Assembly (NCBI RefSeq): GCF_014672835.1
Contig: NZ_CP060244.1
Coordinates: 316,001-380,000, forward strand
Length of the DNA stretch: 64,000 nucleotides
Source of the DNA: Entomobacter blattae
GTDB lineage: Bacteria; Pseudomonadota; Alphaproteobacteria; Acetobacterales; Acetobacteraceae
Direction of reading: 5' to 3'
A program made the translations under genes and the position numbers. The notes below the pieces were generated by a model that saw only the letters and a list, made by a program, of their open reading frames with translations, ran no database searches and had not been told where the DNA came from. Positions 16,740 to 26,745 of the stretch are shown here, one piece after another; position 1 is the first letter of the stretch, and every line of letters begins with the position of its first letter.

Positions 16740-19351
16740 CACTGTCCTTTTACAGAACAAAAAGGGAGACAGCAGCAGACAGGCTCTTTACCAAAGAGCC
16801 TGTTGTCTCTTCCTATATTCCCTATCTCCATCATGTCACAGATACCATTATCAGCACCGATCAGGGCCGCTTCCTGACCATTTTCAAACTCACTGGCAGG
16901 TCACCTGAATGCCAGTCTGATGCCACTTTGGGCGGCTGGACAGAAGACCTTAACCAGCTCCTGAAAAGCATCGGCTCTGATCATCTGGAGTTTTATACCC
17001 ATCACCACCATTACGAGATTGATTATACGCCTGAAGAAAGGCTGGAGGGCTTCTTTCCCCGCCATTTTGACCATAACTACCAGAAAGGTTTTCTCAACCG
17101 TAAATTATGGGGTAACAGTTTCTACCTGACCCTGATTTACGATCCGATTGCTGACCGGGTGCAAAAACGCCTTGGCCTGTTTGAGAAGAAAACACAGGAA
17201 GAAATCGCCCATCTTCAGGAAGAGGCGATCAAGGCTTTGGAAGATATTTCAAGCCAGATCATGGGCCATATGAAACCCTATGGGATTGAACAGCTCGGTA
17301 TCTACTATCGGGACAGGGCAGGCAAGCATATCAATCTTTCCAACCATGATCTTGTAGAAGAAGATGAGACCGATACTCTTGATGAAGAGCAAAAGGATGT
17401 TATGGATAACGACCTTTTGGATAATCATATCATTGAGCATCCTATCACCCCTGAAGAAACAGGATTGGCTTTCTCTTCTGGTCTTGAGTTCCTCTCCTTT
17501 CTTGTCAATCATGACTGGGCTCCGGTTCCTGTTGTGCAAGGGGCAATCCGTGATTATCTCTGCCATACACGGCCTGTCTTCAGCCTGTGGGGCGATGCGT
17601 TCCAGATCAGGCTCGAAAATGAGAGCATTTTCTCTTCCGGTCTTGAGATCAGGGAATATGAGGAACACACAGAAGCAGGCCAGTTTAACCTGCTACTGGA
17701 AGCCGATTTTGAGTTTCTGACAACGCAAAGCTTTTCCACCCTTTCCCTGCCATCTGCGAAATGGCTGTTAAGCCTGCAACGACGCAAACTGGAAGACACG
17801 AACGATCCTGCACTCTCCCAGATCAATGGGATCAGGGAGGGAGAAGATGCGGTGGCTTCTCGGCGTATCCTGCTTGGCCAACATCATTTTACGCTGCATG
17901 TGTTTGCCAAAACCCAGAAACAGGCACAGGATTTAGCCCGCACCGCCCGTGTGCTTCTTAACAGCTGCGGGGTCATTGCCCAGCCTGTGGCCCAGGCCAG
18001 TGAGGCGGCCTTCTTTGCCACCCTGCCCGGCAATTCCACTTACCGCCCACGCCCGGCTCCCATCAACTCCCTGAACTTCCTTGATTTTAACAGCTTCCAT
18101 TCTTATGCGAGAGGCAAGGCTTCCGGGAACCCGTGGGGTGATGCGGTGATGATGTTCAGAACACGGATTGGCAGTCCGTATTATTTCAACTTCCACCCCA
18201 CCCCCGAAGAAGAGAACGCCAAAGGCAAGAGGCCGGCAGGCCATACCCTGATACTGGGCGAGACGGGCACAGGCAAATCCACCCTTCTATCAGCCCTGCT
18301 CGCCAATGCCACCAAGTTTTCTCCCCGCATGTTCATTTATGACAAGGATCAGGGACTTGCCCCTCTTATCCTTGCCCTTGGAGGCCATTATCTGGAACTG
18401 AAAGATGGCGTGCCGACAGGCTGGCAACCTTTACAGATGGACGGCACGACCGCCAATAAGGCCTTTGTCAAACGCCTGATCAGACTACTGGCTGAAATAT
18501 CATTAAAAAATGAGATCAGCCATAGACAGGAAGAGGTGATTGGTCAGGCCGTAGAGGCCATGATGGGTAAAGAGAGCATCTTCCCCCAAGAGGGGCGCAC
18601 CCTGACCCATTTTGTCCAGCTTCTGGCCGTTGAAGAGGGAAGCAGCAGCCTGCATGAGCTGTTGGCCCCATGGTGCAGGGAGGGGCAGCATGGCTGGCTG
18701 TTTGACAATGATACAGACAGTATCGACCTCTCCCGGAATGATATTTACGGCTTTGACCTCTCCGACTTCATTACGCCCAAAGACGTTGAAGCCCCAACAG
18801 CCAGAACACCCCTGCTCTTCTATCTGCTTTACCGTATACGCTCCAGCATAGATGGCAAGAGGCATGCGATGATCGTGCTCGACGAGTTCGCCCAGTATCT
18901 GGATGACCCCACCATCGACTATGAGATCAAGCGGGGATTAAAAACAGACCGCAAGAAGGACTGCCTCTATGTTTTTGCTACACAAGAGCCGAACGATGCG
19001 CTTGAAAGCCGGATTGGCAAGACCATTGTCCAGTCAGTGGCCACCAAAATCCTGCTTTCCAACCGGGGTGCTGCGCCAGAAGACTATATTGACGGCCTGA
19101 AACTGACCCCTTCAGAATATGAAGAGCTGGTGCAGATCAGCCCACAGTCCCGCCAGTTCCTGATCAAGCAGGGTGATGAGACGGCCATGGCCTCCATGCG
19201 TCTTGAGGATATGGACGATGACATCGCCATTCTGTCTGGCACACCAGACAATGCCGAGATCATCCGCACCCTGATTGAACAGTGTGGGAGTGCAGACCCC
19301 AAAGTCTGGCTGCCCCTCTTCTGGAACAGACTTGAGGAGAAACGCCCATGA
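16736..19351 (+). CDS. virB4: VirB4 ATPase
   Basis: Large cytoplasmic-face ATPase that powers pilus assembly and substrate transfer. It is 871 aa from the ATG at 16736, which overlaps the virB3 stop; an upstream in-frame ATG would lie inside virB3. The Walker A motif GETGTGKST is at about residues 508-516 and the Walker B motif MIVLDEFAQ centres on Asp716. The CagE/TrbE/VirB4 N-terminal domain precedes it and the RGAAPEDYIDGLKLTPSEYE region follows. The next small gene overlaps its stop by ATGA. Confidence 0.96.
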   Translation: MTLSFYRTKRETAADRLFTKEPVVSSYIPYLHHVTDTIISTDQGRFLTIFKLTGRSPECQSDATLGGWTEDLNQLLKSIGSDHLEFYTHHHHYEIDYTPEERLEGFFPRHFDHNYQKGFLNRKLWGNSFYLTLIYDPIADRVQKRLGLFEKKTQEEIAHLQEEAIKALEDISSQIMGHMKPYGIEQLGIYYRDRAGKHINLSNHDLVEEDETDTLDEEQKDVMDNDLLDNHIIEHPITPEETGLAFSSGLEFLSFLVNHDWAPVPVVQGAIRDYLCHTRPVFSLWGDAFQIRLENESIFSSGLEIREYEEHTEAGQFNLLLEADFEFLTTQSFSTLSLPSAKWLLSLQRRKLEDTNDPALSQINGIREGEDAVASRRILLGQHHFTLHVFAKTQKQAQDLARTARVLLNSCGVIAQPVAQASEAAFFATLPGNSTYRPRPAPINSLNFLDFNSFHSYARGKASGNPWGDAVMMFRTRIGSPYYFNFHPTPEEENAKGKRPAGHTLILGETGTGKSTLLSALLANATKFSPRMFIYDKDQGLAPLILALGGHYLELKDGVPTGWQPLQMDGTTANKAFVKRLIRLLAEISLKNEISHRQEEVIGQAVEAMMGKESIFPQEGRTLTHFVQLLAVEEGSSSLHELLAPWCREGQHGWLFDNDTDSIDLSRNDIYGFDLSDFITPKDVEAPTARTPLLFYLLYRIRSSIDGKRHAMIVLDEFAQYLDDPTIDYEIKRGLKTDRKKDCLYVFATQEPNDALESRIGKTIVQSVATKILLSNRGAAPEDYIDGLKLTPSEYEELVQISPQSRQFLIKQGDETAMASMRLEDMDDDIAILSGTPDNAEIIRTLIEQCGSADPKVWLPLFWNRLEEKRP

Positions 19352-19506
19352 AAGCCCCCGCTCCGTCCATTCCAAATCCTCTACCAAGACCAGCCTGCAA
19401 GTGGAGAAAAAAGAGGAGAATAGGCCTCGTTCTCCTCTCTACTTTCCTGCTTGAGCTGCTCTTTTTGGGCAGCATCGCCCTTATTGTTCAGGAGTTTCTC
19501 CAATGA
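19348..19506 (+). CDS. Small single-pass membrane protein between virB4 and virB5
   Basis: A 52-aa frame coupled on both sides: its ATG overlaps the virB4 stop (ATGA) and its TGA overlaps the virB5 ATG. A proline-rich, basic N-terminus (ending CKWRKKRRIG) is followed by one hydrophobic helix, LVLLSTFLLELLFLGSIALIV. This gives an N-in topology with a very short periplasmic tail. No family is recognised. The double overlap inside a tightly packed operon is strong evidence that it is translated. Confidence 0.72.
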   Translation: MKAPAPSIPNPLPRPACKWRKKRRIGLVLLSTFLLELLFLGSIALIVQEFLQ

Positions 19507-20270
19507 CCCATCTTCTTTCCATTCTTACAGGACATGCCATGCGTAAAAACCTTCTCGCTCTCTCACTGACAACCATTTCCGTACTCGGCTATGGGGCTGT
19601 AACCTCTCCTGCAACTGCACAGGTGGTGGTCAAAGACCCCTCATCCATTGAACAGCTGCTCCAGCAGGTCTCTACCGCCAAAAGCCAGCTCACCAACATG
19701 CAGCAGCAGCTGGAAACCACAATGAACATGTATAAATCACTGAATGGCAATACGGTCTTCTCAACCCTGCTGCCTCAGGCTGCCGAAAAGATCGAGGCGA
19801 ACCTGCCAGAAGACTGGCGCAAGGTTTATCTTGATGCCTTCAATGGCAGTTCGGACTATTCCGGCACGGTCAATGACATGATGCAGACCATGCAGGAGCG
19901 GATTAACAGCCTCTCTCCCATGCAGGCTCTTGATACCATCCAGAAGGAACTTGACGAAAAAGGGGCCTATGACCGGGCAGTCGCCCTCAAGGCGTATAAC
20001 AACCACATGGCCGAACTGAATAATATACAGGATTTGGCAGAACAGTTGCAGTTTGCCTCTACTCCCAAAGAGGTTCTTGATCTTCAGACACGCATTAACG
20101 CCATGCAGGGCACAATACAGGGTGAGACCGCCAAGATACAGCTCATGGCAATGTTACAGAAGGCTCAACTTGATGTTTTGGAAATGGAGCGAAACCGGGC
20201 AGTATTGAGAATGGCGATTGGCAATAAGGACGATCCCATCACCTCACCCGATATTACACAAGGATTCTGA
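19503..20270 (+). CDS. virB5: VirB5 minor pilin
   Basis: Periplasmic minor pilin/adhesin at the pilus tip, 255 aa. A signal peptide spans the first 40 residues and ends SPATAQ before VVVKDP; translation may begin at the internal MRKN, which gives a more typical signal peptide. The mature part is largely alpha-helical with IEQLLQQVSTAKSQLTNMQQQL and the later coiled segments expected for VirB5/TrbJ proteins. It lies between virB4 and eexN/virB6, the normal place. Confidence 0.9.
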   Translation: MTHLLSILTGHAMRKNLLALSLTTISVLGYGAVTSPATAQVVVKDPSSIEQLLQQVSTAKSQLTNMQQQLETTMNMYKSLNGNTVFSTLLPQAAEKIEANLPEDWRKVYLDAFNGSSDYSGTVNDMMQTMQERINSLSPMQALDTIQKELDEKGAYDRAVALKAYNNHMAELNNIQDLAEQLQFASTPKEVLDLQTRINAMQGTIQGETAKIQLMAMLQKAQLDVLEMERNRAVLRMAIGNKDDPITSPDITQGF

Positions 20271-20272
20271 TC

Positions 20273-20584
20273 ATGAAGAAAATCACCAGAACATGCGCCC
20301 TCTCCCTCTTTACAATCCCCCTCCTCCTCTCCGCCTGCGAGAAAAAGGCACAGACCAAGGAATGGTATACAAACCATAAAGAAGAGCGTCTAGCTCGAAT
20401 AGAGGATTGCAAAACAGATGCAGAAAAAATGATTACCCTTGACTGTCGCAACGCCTTCGAAGCCAACGTGGACATTATGGCCTTTGGAAAAAAAGGTGAT
20501 ACCGGACAGTCTATCGATATTACAAAAGGCTTCAATCTTCCCAAAAAGGAAAATACAAACAAAGATAAGGAGCCCGATAAATGA
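20273..20584 (+). CDS. eexN: EexN-like entry-exclusion lipoprotein
   Basis: A 103-aa lipoprotein with the lipobox LLLSAC (Cys about residue 22). The mature part has the EexN pattern: EWYTNHKEERLARIEDCKTDAEKM followed by LDCRNAFEAN. Such proteins sit next to virB6 in pKM101/R388-type systems and block redundant entry of the same element. Its start is two bases after the virB5 stop and its end overlaps virB6 (ATGA). Confidence 0.85.
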   Translation: MKKITRTCALSLFTIPLLLSACEKKAQTKEWYTNHKEERLARIEDCKTDAEKMITLDCRNAFEANVDIMAFGKKGDTGQSIDITKGFNLPKKENTNKDKEPDK

Positions 20585-21609
20585 CCATTCAAGTTACAAC
20601 ACAGCTCTTTCAGGTAATTGACAGCAAAATCCTTGAATACACCTCTGCCAAAGTAGCCATCGTTACCCAAATGGCAACGCCTATTGTCGGTATTGCGCTG
20701 ACCATGATGTTTCTCATGGAAGGAATGCAACTGCTTTTTGCCGACGGTGGTGGCTCTTTGGGACAGTTTTTTCAACGCTACATCAGAACGGCTCTCATTG
20801 TAGGAATTGCTGGAGCAGGTGGGCTTTATCAAACCACCCTTGTTCATGCAGCCCTCGGACTTCCTGATGATGTTTCCCATCTGCTGGTTACAGGGAGTTC
20901 CTCCTCATCAGGTAATGTAGCCAACCAGATCGACGAATGTCTTAATATGGCCGTCACATCAACTTGGGAAATGTGGAACCATAGTAGTTTCTTTTATGGT
21001 GGTGGTATTGTTTTAGCCATTTGTGCCATTGATGTTTTGATTATTACCCTTGTGCTTTGTGCGCTTATGGCTGGCATTATCCTGATGTCCAAGTTTCTGC
21101 TTGCCATCACACTCTGTCTTGGCCCTGCCTTCATTTTTTGCCTGTTGTTCAAGCCAACTTCTGGACTCTTTAACAAATGGATCGGCCACGTCCTTAACTA
21201 CTCTCTGGTCACAGTAATCTGTTCAGTTGCCTTTGGCATTATCTGGACATTCTTAAGAAACGGATTACAAGGTGTCGAACAGCTAACAGAAGGTAACAGT
21301 AATGCCATCAGTGCCACGCTTACCCTAAGCATGGTTGCAGCTTCGTCTATTTTTATCTTCATGAAAATCCCCGACATGGCCTCTCATCTGGGCAATGGGG
21401 TAGCAGGACATATTCCAGACATTACCCGTGCCCTGAATAGTGGTGGCGGAGGAAGTGGTAAAGCCCTTTCGGCTCCTTCTTCTGGCGCGGGTTCTGGGCT
21501 TGGCAGTAAGGTCGCTGATGCCGCAACAGCTGCTGCCAGTGGTGGTGCAGGGGCTGCCAAAGCCGCTACAAACGCCATTAAAGGCTATGCAAGAGGGTCT
21601 GCAAAATGA
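20581..21609 (+). CDS. virB6: VirB6 polytopic membrane protein
   Basis: T4SS inner-membrane channel component of the TrbL/VirB6 family, 342 aa. Several membrane helices are seen between residues about 30 and 270, for example GIALTMMFLMEGMQLLF and VLIITLVLCALMAGIILM, with the conserved central tryptophan/proline region around LCLGPAFIFCLLF. The C-terminal 70 residues are Gly/Ala/Ser-rich and polar. It is coupled to eexN by an ATGA overlap and ends the first half of the virB operon. Confidence 0.93.
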   Translation: MTIQVTTQLFQVIDSKILEYTSAKVAIVTQMATPIVGIALTMMFLMEGMQLLFADGGGSLGQFFQRYIRTALIVGIAGAGGLYQTTLVHAALGLPDDVSHLLVTGSSSSSGNVANQIDECLNMAVTSTWEMWNHSSFFYGGGIVLAICAIDVLIITLVLCALMAGIILMSKFLLAITLCLGPAFIFCLLFKPTSGLFNKWIGHVLNYSLVTVICSVAFGIIWTFLRNGLQGVEQLTEGNSNAISATLTLSMVAASSIFIFMKIPDMASHLGNGVAGHIPDITRALNSGGGGSGKALSAPSSGAGSGLGSKVADAATAAASGGAGAAKAATNAIKGYARGSAK

Positions 21610-21678
21610 TGAACAGGTAGAAAGCAACATCAGAAGATGGGTTAAAAGCCCATCTTCTCTTTGCTGGAAAAGCCCTTA

Positions 21679-21933
21679 TCAAAAATATGCCTTCGTCAAA
21701 ACAACACCCCAAATTCCGTCACTGCTCTGACCTAAGCACTCCTTTTGGATGCACCAAATTAAACCTCTCTCCATTTGATCATAATTATAATGGTACTTTT
21801 TAGCAATATCATCTCTGATTTTCTGAAAATCATAAGGTTTTAATTCTGCACCTACCTTACCATTTAAACTATTGTTTACAGCTTGCCATAGTTTTAAGCC
21901 AACCTCTTCAGCTATCTGTGCTTCGTTTTTCAT
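21679..21933 (-). CDS. Hypothetical protein inserted in the virB operon
   Basis: Unrecognised 84-aa protein on the strand opposite to virB. The start is placed at 21933, where AGGGAG lies 7 bases upstream; a longer in-frame version from 21984 lacks such a site. It is polar and predicted helical (AQIAEEVGLKLWQAVNNSL, PYDFQKIRDDIAKKYHYNYDQME), with no membrane segment. It lies between virB6 and virB7 and breaks the operon, so it is probably a later insertion. Confidence 0.6.
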   Translation of the reverse strand: MKNEAQIAEEVGLKLWQAVNNSLNGKVGAELKPYDFQKIRDDIAKKYHYNYDQMERGLIWCIQKECLGQSSDGIWGVVLTKAYF

Positions 21934-22348
21934 TGTTTTCTCCCTATATTTTTTAGAAAATTCATGCTGATTGCCTCCATTCAATTTTAAAATGAAGCCT
22001 TCTTCTCTTCAGCTTAAAACGCTATTTATCTCTCAACTTGAAGGCAGGAGGCACCTGAAAGGTTAAACTATAAAGAAATCATAAGAAAAGATAATTATTT
22101 GAATCTTAGTAATCATCACCCGTTCACACTCTGGATTACATCCTTATTATTACTTGTTTCTCAGAATAAACCGTAAAAGCCATCACATAGTTTATAAAAT
22201 AAGAACCCCGTAAACAGCCTAATTCCAATATCATCATTATTATTTTTATATTTTTTGTTTTATTTTATAATTTGTTTGTTAAATAGTTTTTGTTTTTTAT
22301 CATTTTTTATATTAATAATGGTTCATTGTTATTGTTGCGGAGATAACC
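21934..22348. other. AT-rich intergenic region before virB7
   Basis: About 415 bases without a supported gene, becoming very AT-rich from 22180 onward. It probably holds the promoter for virB7-virB11 and that of the opposing small gene. No terminator or repeat stands out. Confidence 0.4.
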
Positions 22349-22894
22349 ATGAACCCCTTTTTCTGCCCTAAATATTTCTATACCTTCCCCTGGGCCCTTC
22401 CCTTACTGATTACTCTTGCGGCCTGTGGCAAAACACTGCCTCCAGAGCCAGACTTTGACGGTGATGTAGCTGTCAACAGGACTGTTCCCGATGAGATCAG
22501 CCCTTATATGCCACAAATCCATGCGGGCAATCCCATTGTTTTAGCTCCCCCTGTTGAACACAGGAAAATTGAGCGTAAACATAAGAAAATATCTGCTGTT
22601 TCCAATAGAAATAATTTTAATAATAACAGGAATAATAATCCTGAAATAAATACTGTTATTTCTACTCCCCTTCCTGCCCCTGACCAAACAGCACAGGCTT
22701 TAATCCCAAAACCTGTTCAGCCCTCTGAACAGCCCTCGGTTGTTGTCAGACAGGAGACTTCCCCTTCCAACACTGAAGTTCTGATCAAGCAGGCAGTAGA
22801 GAACAAAATACCAGCACCCGCAGTGTCAGCATCCCTTACACCCCCTCTCACCCTGAATTTTTCTGGAGAAGACATTCATGAAATTCTTAACTAA
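22349..22894 (+). CDS. virB7: VirB7-like outer-membrane lipoprotein
   Basis: A 181-aa lipoprotein in the virB7 position. The lipobox ITLAAC places the lipidated Cys near residue 27. The mature part is proline-rich with an asparagine-rich linker (residues about 87-100) and ends in NFSGEDIHEILN. This is longer than typical VirB7 (40-60 aa), so the C-terminal extension may contribute to the outer-membrane core. The last 17 bases overlap virB8. Confidence 0.65.
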   Translation: MNPFFCPKYFYTFPWALPLLITLAACGKTLPPEPDFDGDVAVNRTVPDEISPYMPQIHAGNPIVLAPPVEHRKIERKHKKISAVSNRNNFNNNRNNNPEINTVISTPLPAPDQTAQALIPKPVQPSEQPSVVVRQETSPSNTEVLIKQAVENKIPAPAVSASLTPPLTLNFSGEDIHEILN

Positions 22895-23573
22895 AACGGC
22901 TCTTGCAGCCCATCAGAGTAAAGCCCTTGGACTGGAACGTGACCTCTTGGCCGAACTGATCTCCAGCCGCAATTTCTCACGCAGGGTCTCCACCCTCTCA
23001 CTCTGTCTTGGCCTGTTCTGTGTGGCAGGACTGGGCTATACCATTCACCGCTACGCCCAGCCCATCCCTGAACATATCCTGACCATTAACATGGATACAG
23101 GAGAGATCAACACTGTCTCCCTGCTGACCGAGCAGAAAACCTATGGCGAGGTCATTGATCAATATTGGGTGGGCCAATATGTGCTCCATCATGAAGGCTA
23201 CGACTATTATACCCTTCAACAGGATTATGACGCTGTCTCTGTCATGTCTTCGCCTGTTGTGGCTGGTGACTATGCCAAACTCTTTTCCGGTAATGAGGCC
23301 ATGGACAGGAAATTACAGGACAGCATGATCCGCACGGTTCATCTGGTCTCTGTCATTCTGGATCGTGAGAACCAGATCGCTACTGTCCGCTATACCACAC
23401 AGGACAAATACGCCAACCGTTCTATCCCTGAAGAGAAAAAGCACTGGATCGCCACAGTAGCCTATTCCTACCAGAAGACGGTGCTTACAGCCTCACAGCG
23501 TTTCCTGAACCCTCTTGGCTTTCAGGTGACCTCCTTTAAAGCGCAGCCAGAAGCTGCCAATGCAGGAGAATGA
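22878..23573 (+). CDS. virB8: VirB8 inner-membrane assembly factor
   Basis: Bitopic protein of 231 aa. A short cytoplasmic N-terminus precedes a single helix, LSLCLGLFCVAGLGYTI (residues about 40-57). The NTF2-like periplasmic domain contains the family segment EVIDQYWVGQYVLHHEGYDYYTLQQDYD, and RYTTQDKYANR lies near the end. It overlaps virB7 and is followed directly by virB9. Confidence 0.92.
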   Translation: MKFLTKTALAAHQSKALGLERDLLAELISSRNFSRRVSTLSLCLGLFCVAGLGYTIHRYAQPIPEHILTINMDTGEINTVSLLTEQKTYGEVIDQYWVGQYVLHHEGYDYYTLQQDYDAVSVMSSPVVAGDYAKLFSGNEAMDRKLQDSMIRTVHLVSVILDRENQIATVRYTTQDKYANRSIPEEKKHWIATVAYSYQKTVLTASQRFLNPLGFQVTSFKAQPEAANAGE

Positions 23574-23575
23574 TC

Positions 23576-24547
23576 ATGAAACCCTTTTCCCATTCTTCAA
23601 GGAACAAAATTGGTAAAGGCAGAGAGGGCCGTAGCGGAGAAAACCAGTATCTCCTCTTATGGACTGCTGCCCTGACCTCTTCCTTCCTGTTCTCTCTTTA
23701 TTCCATCCCCAGCCATGGGCTGGAACGCAAACAGGTTTCCCCTTACGATTACCGGATCAAGTCAGCCCTGTATAACCCGCAGGATACGGTGGTGATTGAT
23801 AGTGTGGTGGGAGTGACCACCCATATTACCGTCTCTCCACAGGAAACCTATCTGGCCCATGCCTTTGGGGATTCAAAAGCCTGGGATTTTGCCCATGTCA
23901 AAAACCACTTTTTTGTCAAACCCGTTGCTGAAAATGCCGATACCAATCTCACCATTATTACCGATAAACACACCTACCACATCATGCTGCACTACATCGG
24001 GGAACTTTCCTCAAAGAGTGAAGGTAAAGATGGTAAAAAAGGCTTTATCAGAAGCCCATGGCAACTCAGGCAGGCCACATTAGAGCTGACCTACAAATAT
24101 CCTGATGATGACGAGAAGCAGGAAGCCAGAGAAGTACAGGAACACTCCATCCAGAGTGCCTTTGCCAACCCTTATATCTCTGGGCGCAAAAACCTGAATT
24201 ACACCATGGCGATAGGCGATGATGCAGACAGTATCAAGCCAGTCAATGTATGGGATAATGGAGAATTGACCTACTTCAAATTCCCTGAAAAAATAGACCT
24301 GCCCACCCTGTTTGTCATGGGACAGGACGGTAAGGAAAGTGTGGTCAACAGCTCTGTAAGTGGAGAAAACCACAACATCATAGTGGCCCAGATGGTGGCT
24401 GAAAAATGGGTGATCCGCTCCGGGGATAAGGTTATAGGCATCAGGAATACCGCCTACAACCCAAGGGCTATTTTTGCTGGCCGTCCCACAGGTACAACCA
24501 GCCCCTATGTCCGGCGTATCGCCAACCCTGCACAGGAGGATAAGTAA
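23576..24547 (+). CDS. virB9: VirB9 outer-membrane core protein
   Basis: Periplasmic/outer-membrane core subunit, 323 aa. The ATG at 23576 has AGGAG 7 bases upstream and is preferred over the in-frame ATG six bases earlier. The hydrophobic signal stretch TAALTSSFLFSLYSIPSHG ends before LERKQVSPYDYRIKSALYNPQDTV. The conserved TNLTIITDKHTYHIML motif of VirB9/TrbG and the C-terminal domain starting NLNYTMAIGDD are intact. Confidence 0.93.
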   Translation: MKPFSHSSRNKIGKGREGRSGENQYLLLWTAALTSSFLFSLYSIPSHGLERKQVSPYDYRIKSALYNPQDTVVIDSVVGVTTHITVSPQETYLAHAFGDSKAWDFAHVKNHFFVKPVAENADTNLTIITDKHTYHIMLHYIGELSSKSEGKDGKKGFIRSPWQLRQATLELTYKYPDDDEKQEAREVQEHSIQSAFANPYISGRKNLNYTMAIGDDADSIKPVNVWDNGELTYFKFPEKIDLPTLFVMGQDGKESVVNSSVSGENHNIIVAQMVAEKWVIRSGDKVIGIRNTAYNPRAIFAGRPTGTTSPYVRRIANPAQEDK

Positions 24548-25741
24548 ATGCCTAAAACCATTGACACCGATACATTCTACCAGTCCCCCTCTTCCAGCCC
24601 CTCTCCTGAAGGCAGCACCAGACAGAATGACGAGCCCATTGACTCAAGACTGCCTCTTACACCAGATCGCAAGAAAAGGGCCGTAGGACTAAAAGCCCTG
24701 TTCTTTTTATCTGGCGTGAGCTGCCTTGGGTTTTTCGGCTATCTGGGCTATGAGAACTGGATCTCCTCCCATGAGAACAGTCAAAAGAACAGGCCTGTTC
24801 CTGCTCCTGTCCCCAAACACCAGTTTACGTTAGCCACAACTCCCAGACCAGAGCCCAAAAAACAGGCTCTCACGGTGCTTCCACCTCCTGACGCAACCCA
24901 TGGGATAACATCAAATGCCTCTCCTCTGGCTGCACAGTCAGGCCCTAAAAAGCATAGTCCCACTCCTGAAGAGCTGGCCTTGCAGCGCAGGCTGGAAAGT
25001 GGGTTTGGAGGTTCCATAGGTTCTGGCCCTGAAGCAGGGGGTGAAAAAAAGCCAATGCCTGAACGCAGGTCTGAAGAAAGCTCTGCCTTGAGCAGAAGGC
25101 TTTCAGGCGATCATCGTGCCCCAGCTCCTGCTTCCATCATGGCCCATCCCCGCTTCATGGTGCCCAAGGGAACAATGATCACCTGTGGGACATTAACAGA
25201 GCTCGATACCACTGTAGCAGGGCTGGTCTCGTGCCGTGTCAGCCGGGATGTGTTTTCAGCTGATGGCACAGTCCGTCTGATTGACAAAGGGGCTGTGGTG
25301 GATGGAGAGGTCTCTTCTGGTCTCTCCCACGGACAGGAACGTATCTTTGTTTTGTGGACACGTCTGCGCAATCCTGATGGTGTGGTGGTCAATCTTGACA
25401 GCCCCGGCACCAACCGGCTTGGCAGTGCTGGTATTGAGGGGCAGGTCGATACCCACTTCTTCGACCGCTTTGGCGATGCAATGATGATCAGCCTGTTCTC
25501 TGACCTGAGCCAGTCTACTATTGGCACGCTGTCAAATCTCACACAAAAACATAACACGGCCAATATCTCCACCTCCAATACCCAACAGCAAACCAGCCAG
25601 ATGGGCAACACTGTATTGCAGAACACGGTCAATATTCCCCCCACCCTTTATGACCAGCAAGGTGATGTGGTCTCCATCTATGTTGCCCGTGACCTCGACT
25701 TCTCATCGGTTTACTCACTGGCTTATGGAAGTGCCCCATGA
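24548..25741 (+). CDS. virB10: VirB10 energy-transducing core protein
   Basis: Bitopic protein of 397 aa spanning both membranes through the core complex. There is a cytoplasmic N-terminus, one membrane helix ([19 protein letters not shown], residues about 48-66), a long proline-rich linker, and the TrbI-like beta-barrel domain from about residue 205, with the motifs [25 protein letters not shown] and [22 protein letters not shown]. It immediately follows virB9 and overlaps virB11. Confidence 0.94.
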   Translation: MPKTIDTDTFYQSPSSSPSPEGSTRQNDEPIDSRLPLTPDRKKRAVGLKALFFLSGVSCLGFFGYLGYENWISSHENSQKNRPVPAPVPKHQFTLATTPRPEPKKQALTVLPPPDATHGITSNASPLAAQSGPKKHSPTPEELALQRRLESGFGGSIGSGPEAGGEKKPMPERRSEESSALSRRLSGDHRAPAPASIMAHPRFMVPKGTMITCGTLTELDTTVAGLVSCRVSRDVFSADGTVRLIDKGAVVDGEVSSGLSHGQERIFVLWTRLRNPDGVVVNLDSPGTNRLGSAGIEGQVDTHFFDRFGDAMMISLFSDLSQSTIGTLSNLTQKHNTANISTSNTQQQTSQMGNTVLQNTVNIPPTLYDQQGDVVSIYVARDLDFSSVYSLAYGSAP

Positions 25742-26745
25742 GCCAGACACCACAACGCGATTATGCTGCAAGACAGGTGCTCTCCCCTCTGGATCGCTAT
25801 CTTGGTGATCCAGACATCTTTGAGATCAGGATCAACCGCTTTGGCGAAGTGGTCTGTGACACCACCACAGGCAAGAAATTCTTTCCTGATCCTGCCATAA
25901 CAGAACCCATGCTGCACACTTTGACCAACGCCCTTCTGGCCTTTAATGGCAAGGGCAGAAAGCCCATTAATGATGTGCTGTTGCCTGACGGCACCCGAGG
26001 GATCATCTGCTGGCCTCCGGCAACGCTACCGGGCACTGTGCTTCTCTCCTTTCGCAAGCATTTGCCCGTGACCAAAACTCTGGCCCAGCTTGAACAGGAA
26101 AAGCGCTTTGCAGGCTTCAGCCACAAAAGGCAAAACCAGAAAGGCGAGCTTTTCCCCTTTGAAACGGAGATGCTTAAACTGCTGGATAAAGGGGATTTGC
26201 CTGCCTTCTTTACTCTGGCCGTTCAAAACCACCAGAATATTGCCGTAGCTGGCTCTACCGGCTCTGGCAAGTCCACCCTCACCCGTTCCCTGCTTTTGGA
26301 AGTCCCTTCCCATGAGCGTCTTATCATCCTCGAAGACGTCCATGAGATCACCGCCCCCAATGCGGGAGAAGCAGGCTTCCTGATGTATGGACAAAAGGGG
26401 GATGTGGGCCGGATTACGGTCACTGAAGCCTTGCGCGCCTGCACACGGCTTACCCCTGATCGGATCATCATGGCCGAACTTCGCGATGAAGCGGCATGGG
26501 ATTATCTGGCCGGGGCTAATACTGGCCATCCGGGCGGTATCTTCTCCACCCATGCCGACAGTGCCTTGACAACCTCCTCCCGTATTGCTGATCTGGTCAA
26601 GCAGAGTGAGGTGGGCCAGGGTATGGAATTTGAGACCATTCGCAGGAAGATAGAGCAGACCCTTGATGTGGTCGTCTTCATGAAAAACTGGGAAGTCAAA
26701 GAAATTCTCTATGACCCCAAAGGCAAGAGGGGCATAACGTCATGA
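25738..26745 (+). CDS. virB11: VirB11 traffic ATPase
   Basis: Hexameric secretion ATPase, 335 aa. Walker [10 protein letters not shown] begins near residue 172, an acidic [10 protein letters not shown] box follows, and the His box region [11 protein letters not shown] is present, all in the order expected for the GSPII_E/VirB11 family. It is coupled to virB10 and to the nuclease gene by ATGA overlaps. Confidence 0.95.
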   Translation: MSQTPQRDYAARQVLSPLDRYLGDPDIFEIRINRFGEVVCDTTTGKKFFPDPAITEPMLHTLTNALLAFNGKGRKPINDVLLPDGTRGIICWPPATLPGTVLLSFRKHLPVTKTLAQLEQEKRFAGFSHKRQNQKGELFPFETEMLKLLDKGDLPAFFTLAVQNHQNIAVAGSTGSGKSTLTRSLLLEVPSHERLIILEDVHEITAPNAGEAGFLMYGQKGDVGRITVTEALRACTRLTPDRIIMAELRDEAAWDYLAGANTGHPGGIFSTHADSALTTSSRIADLVKQSEVGQGMEFETIRRKIEQTLDVVVFMKNWEVKEILYDPKGKRGITS

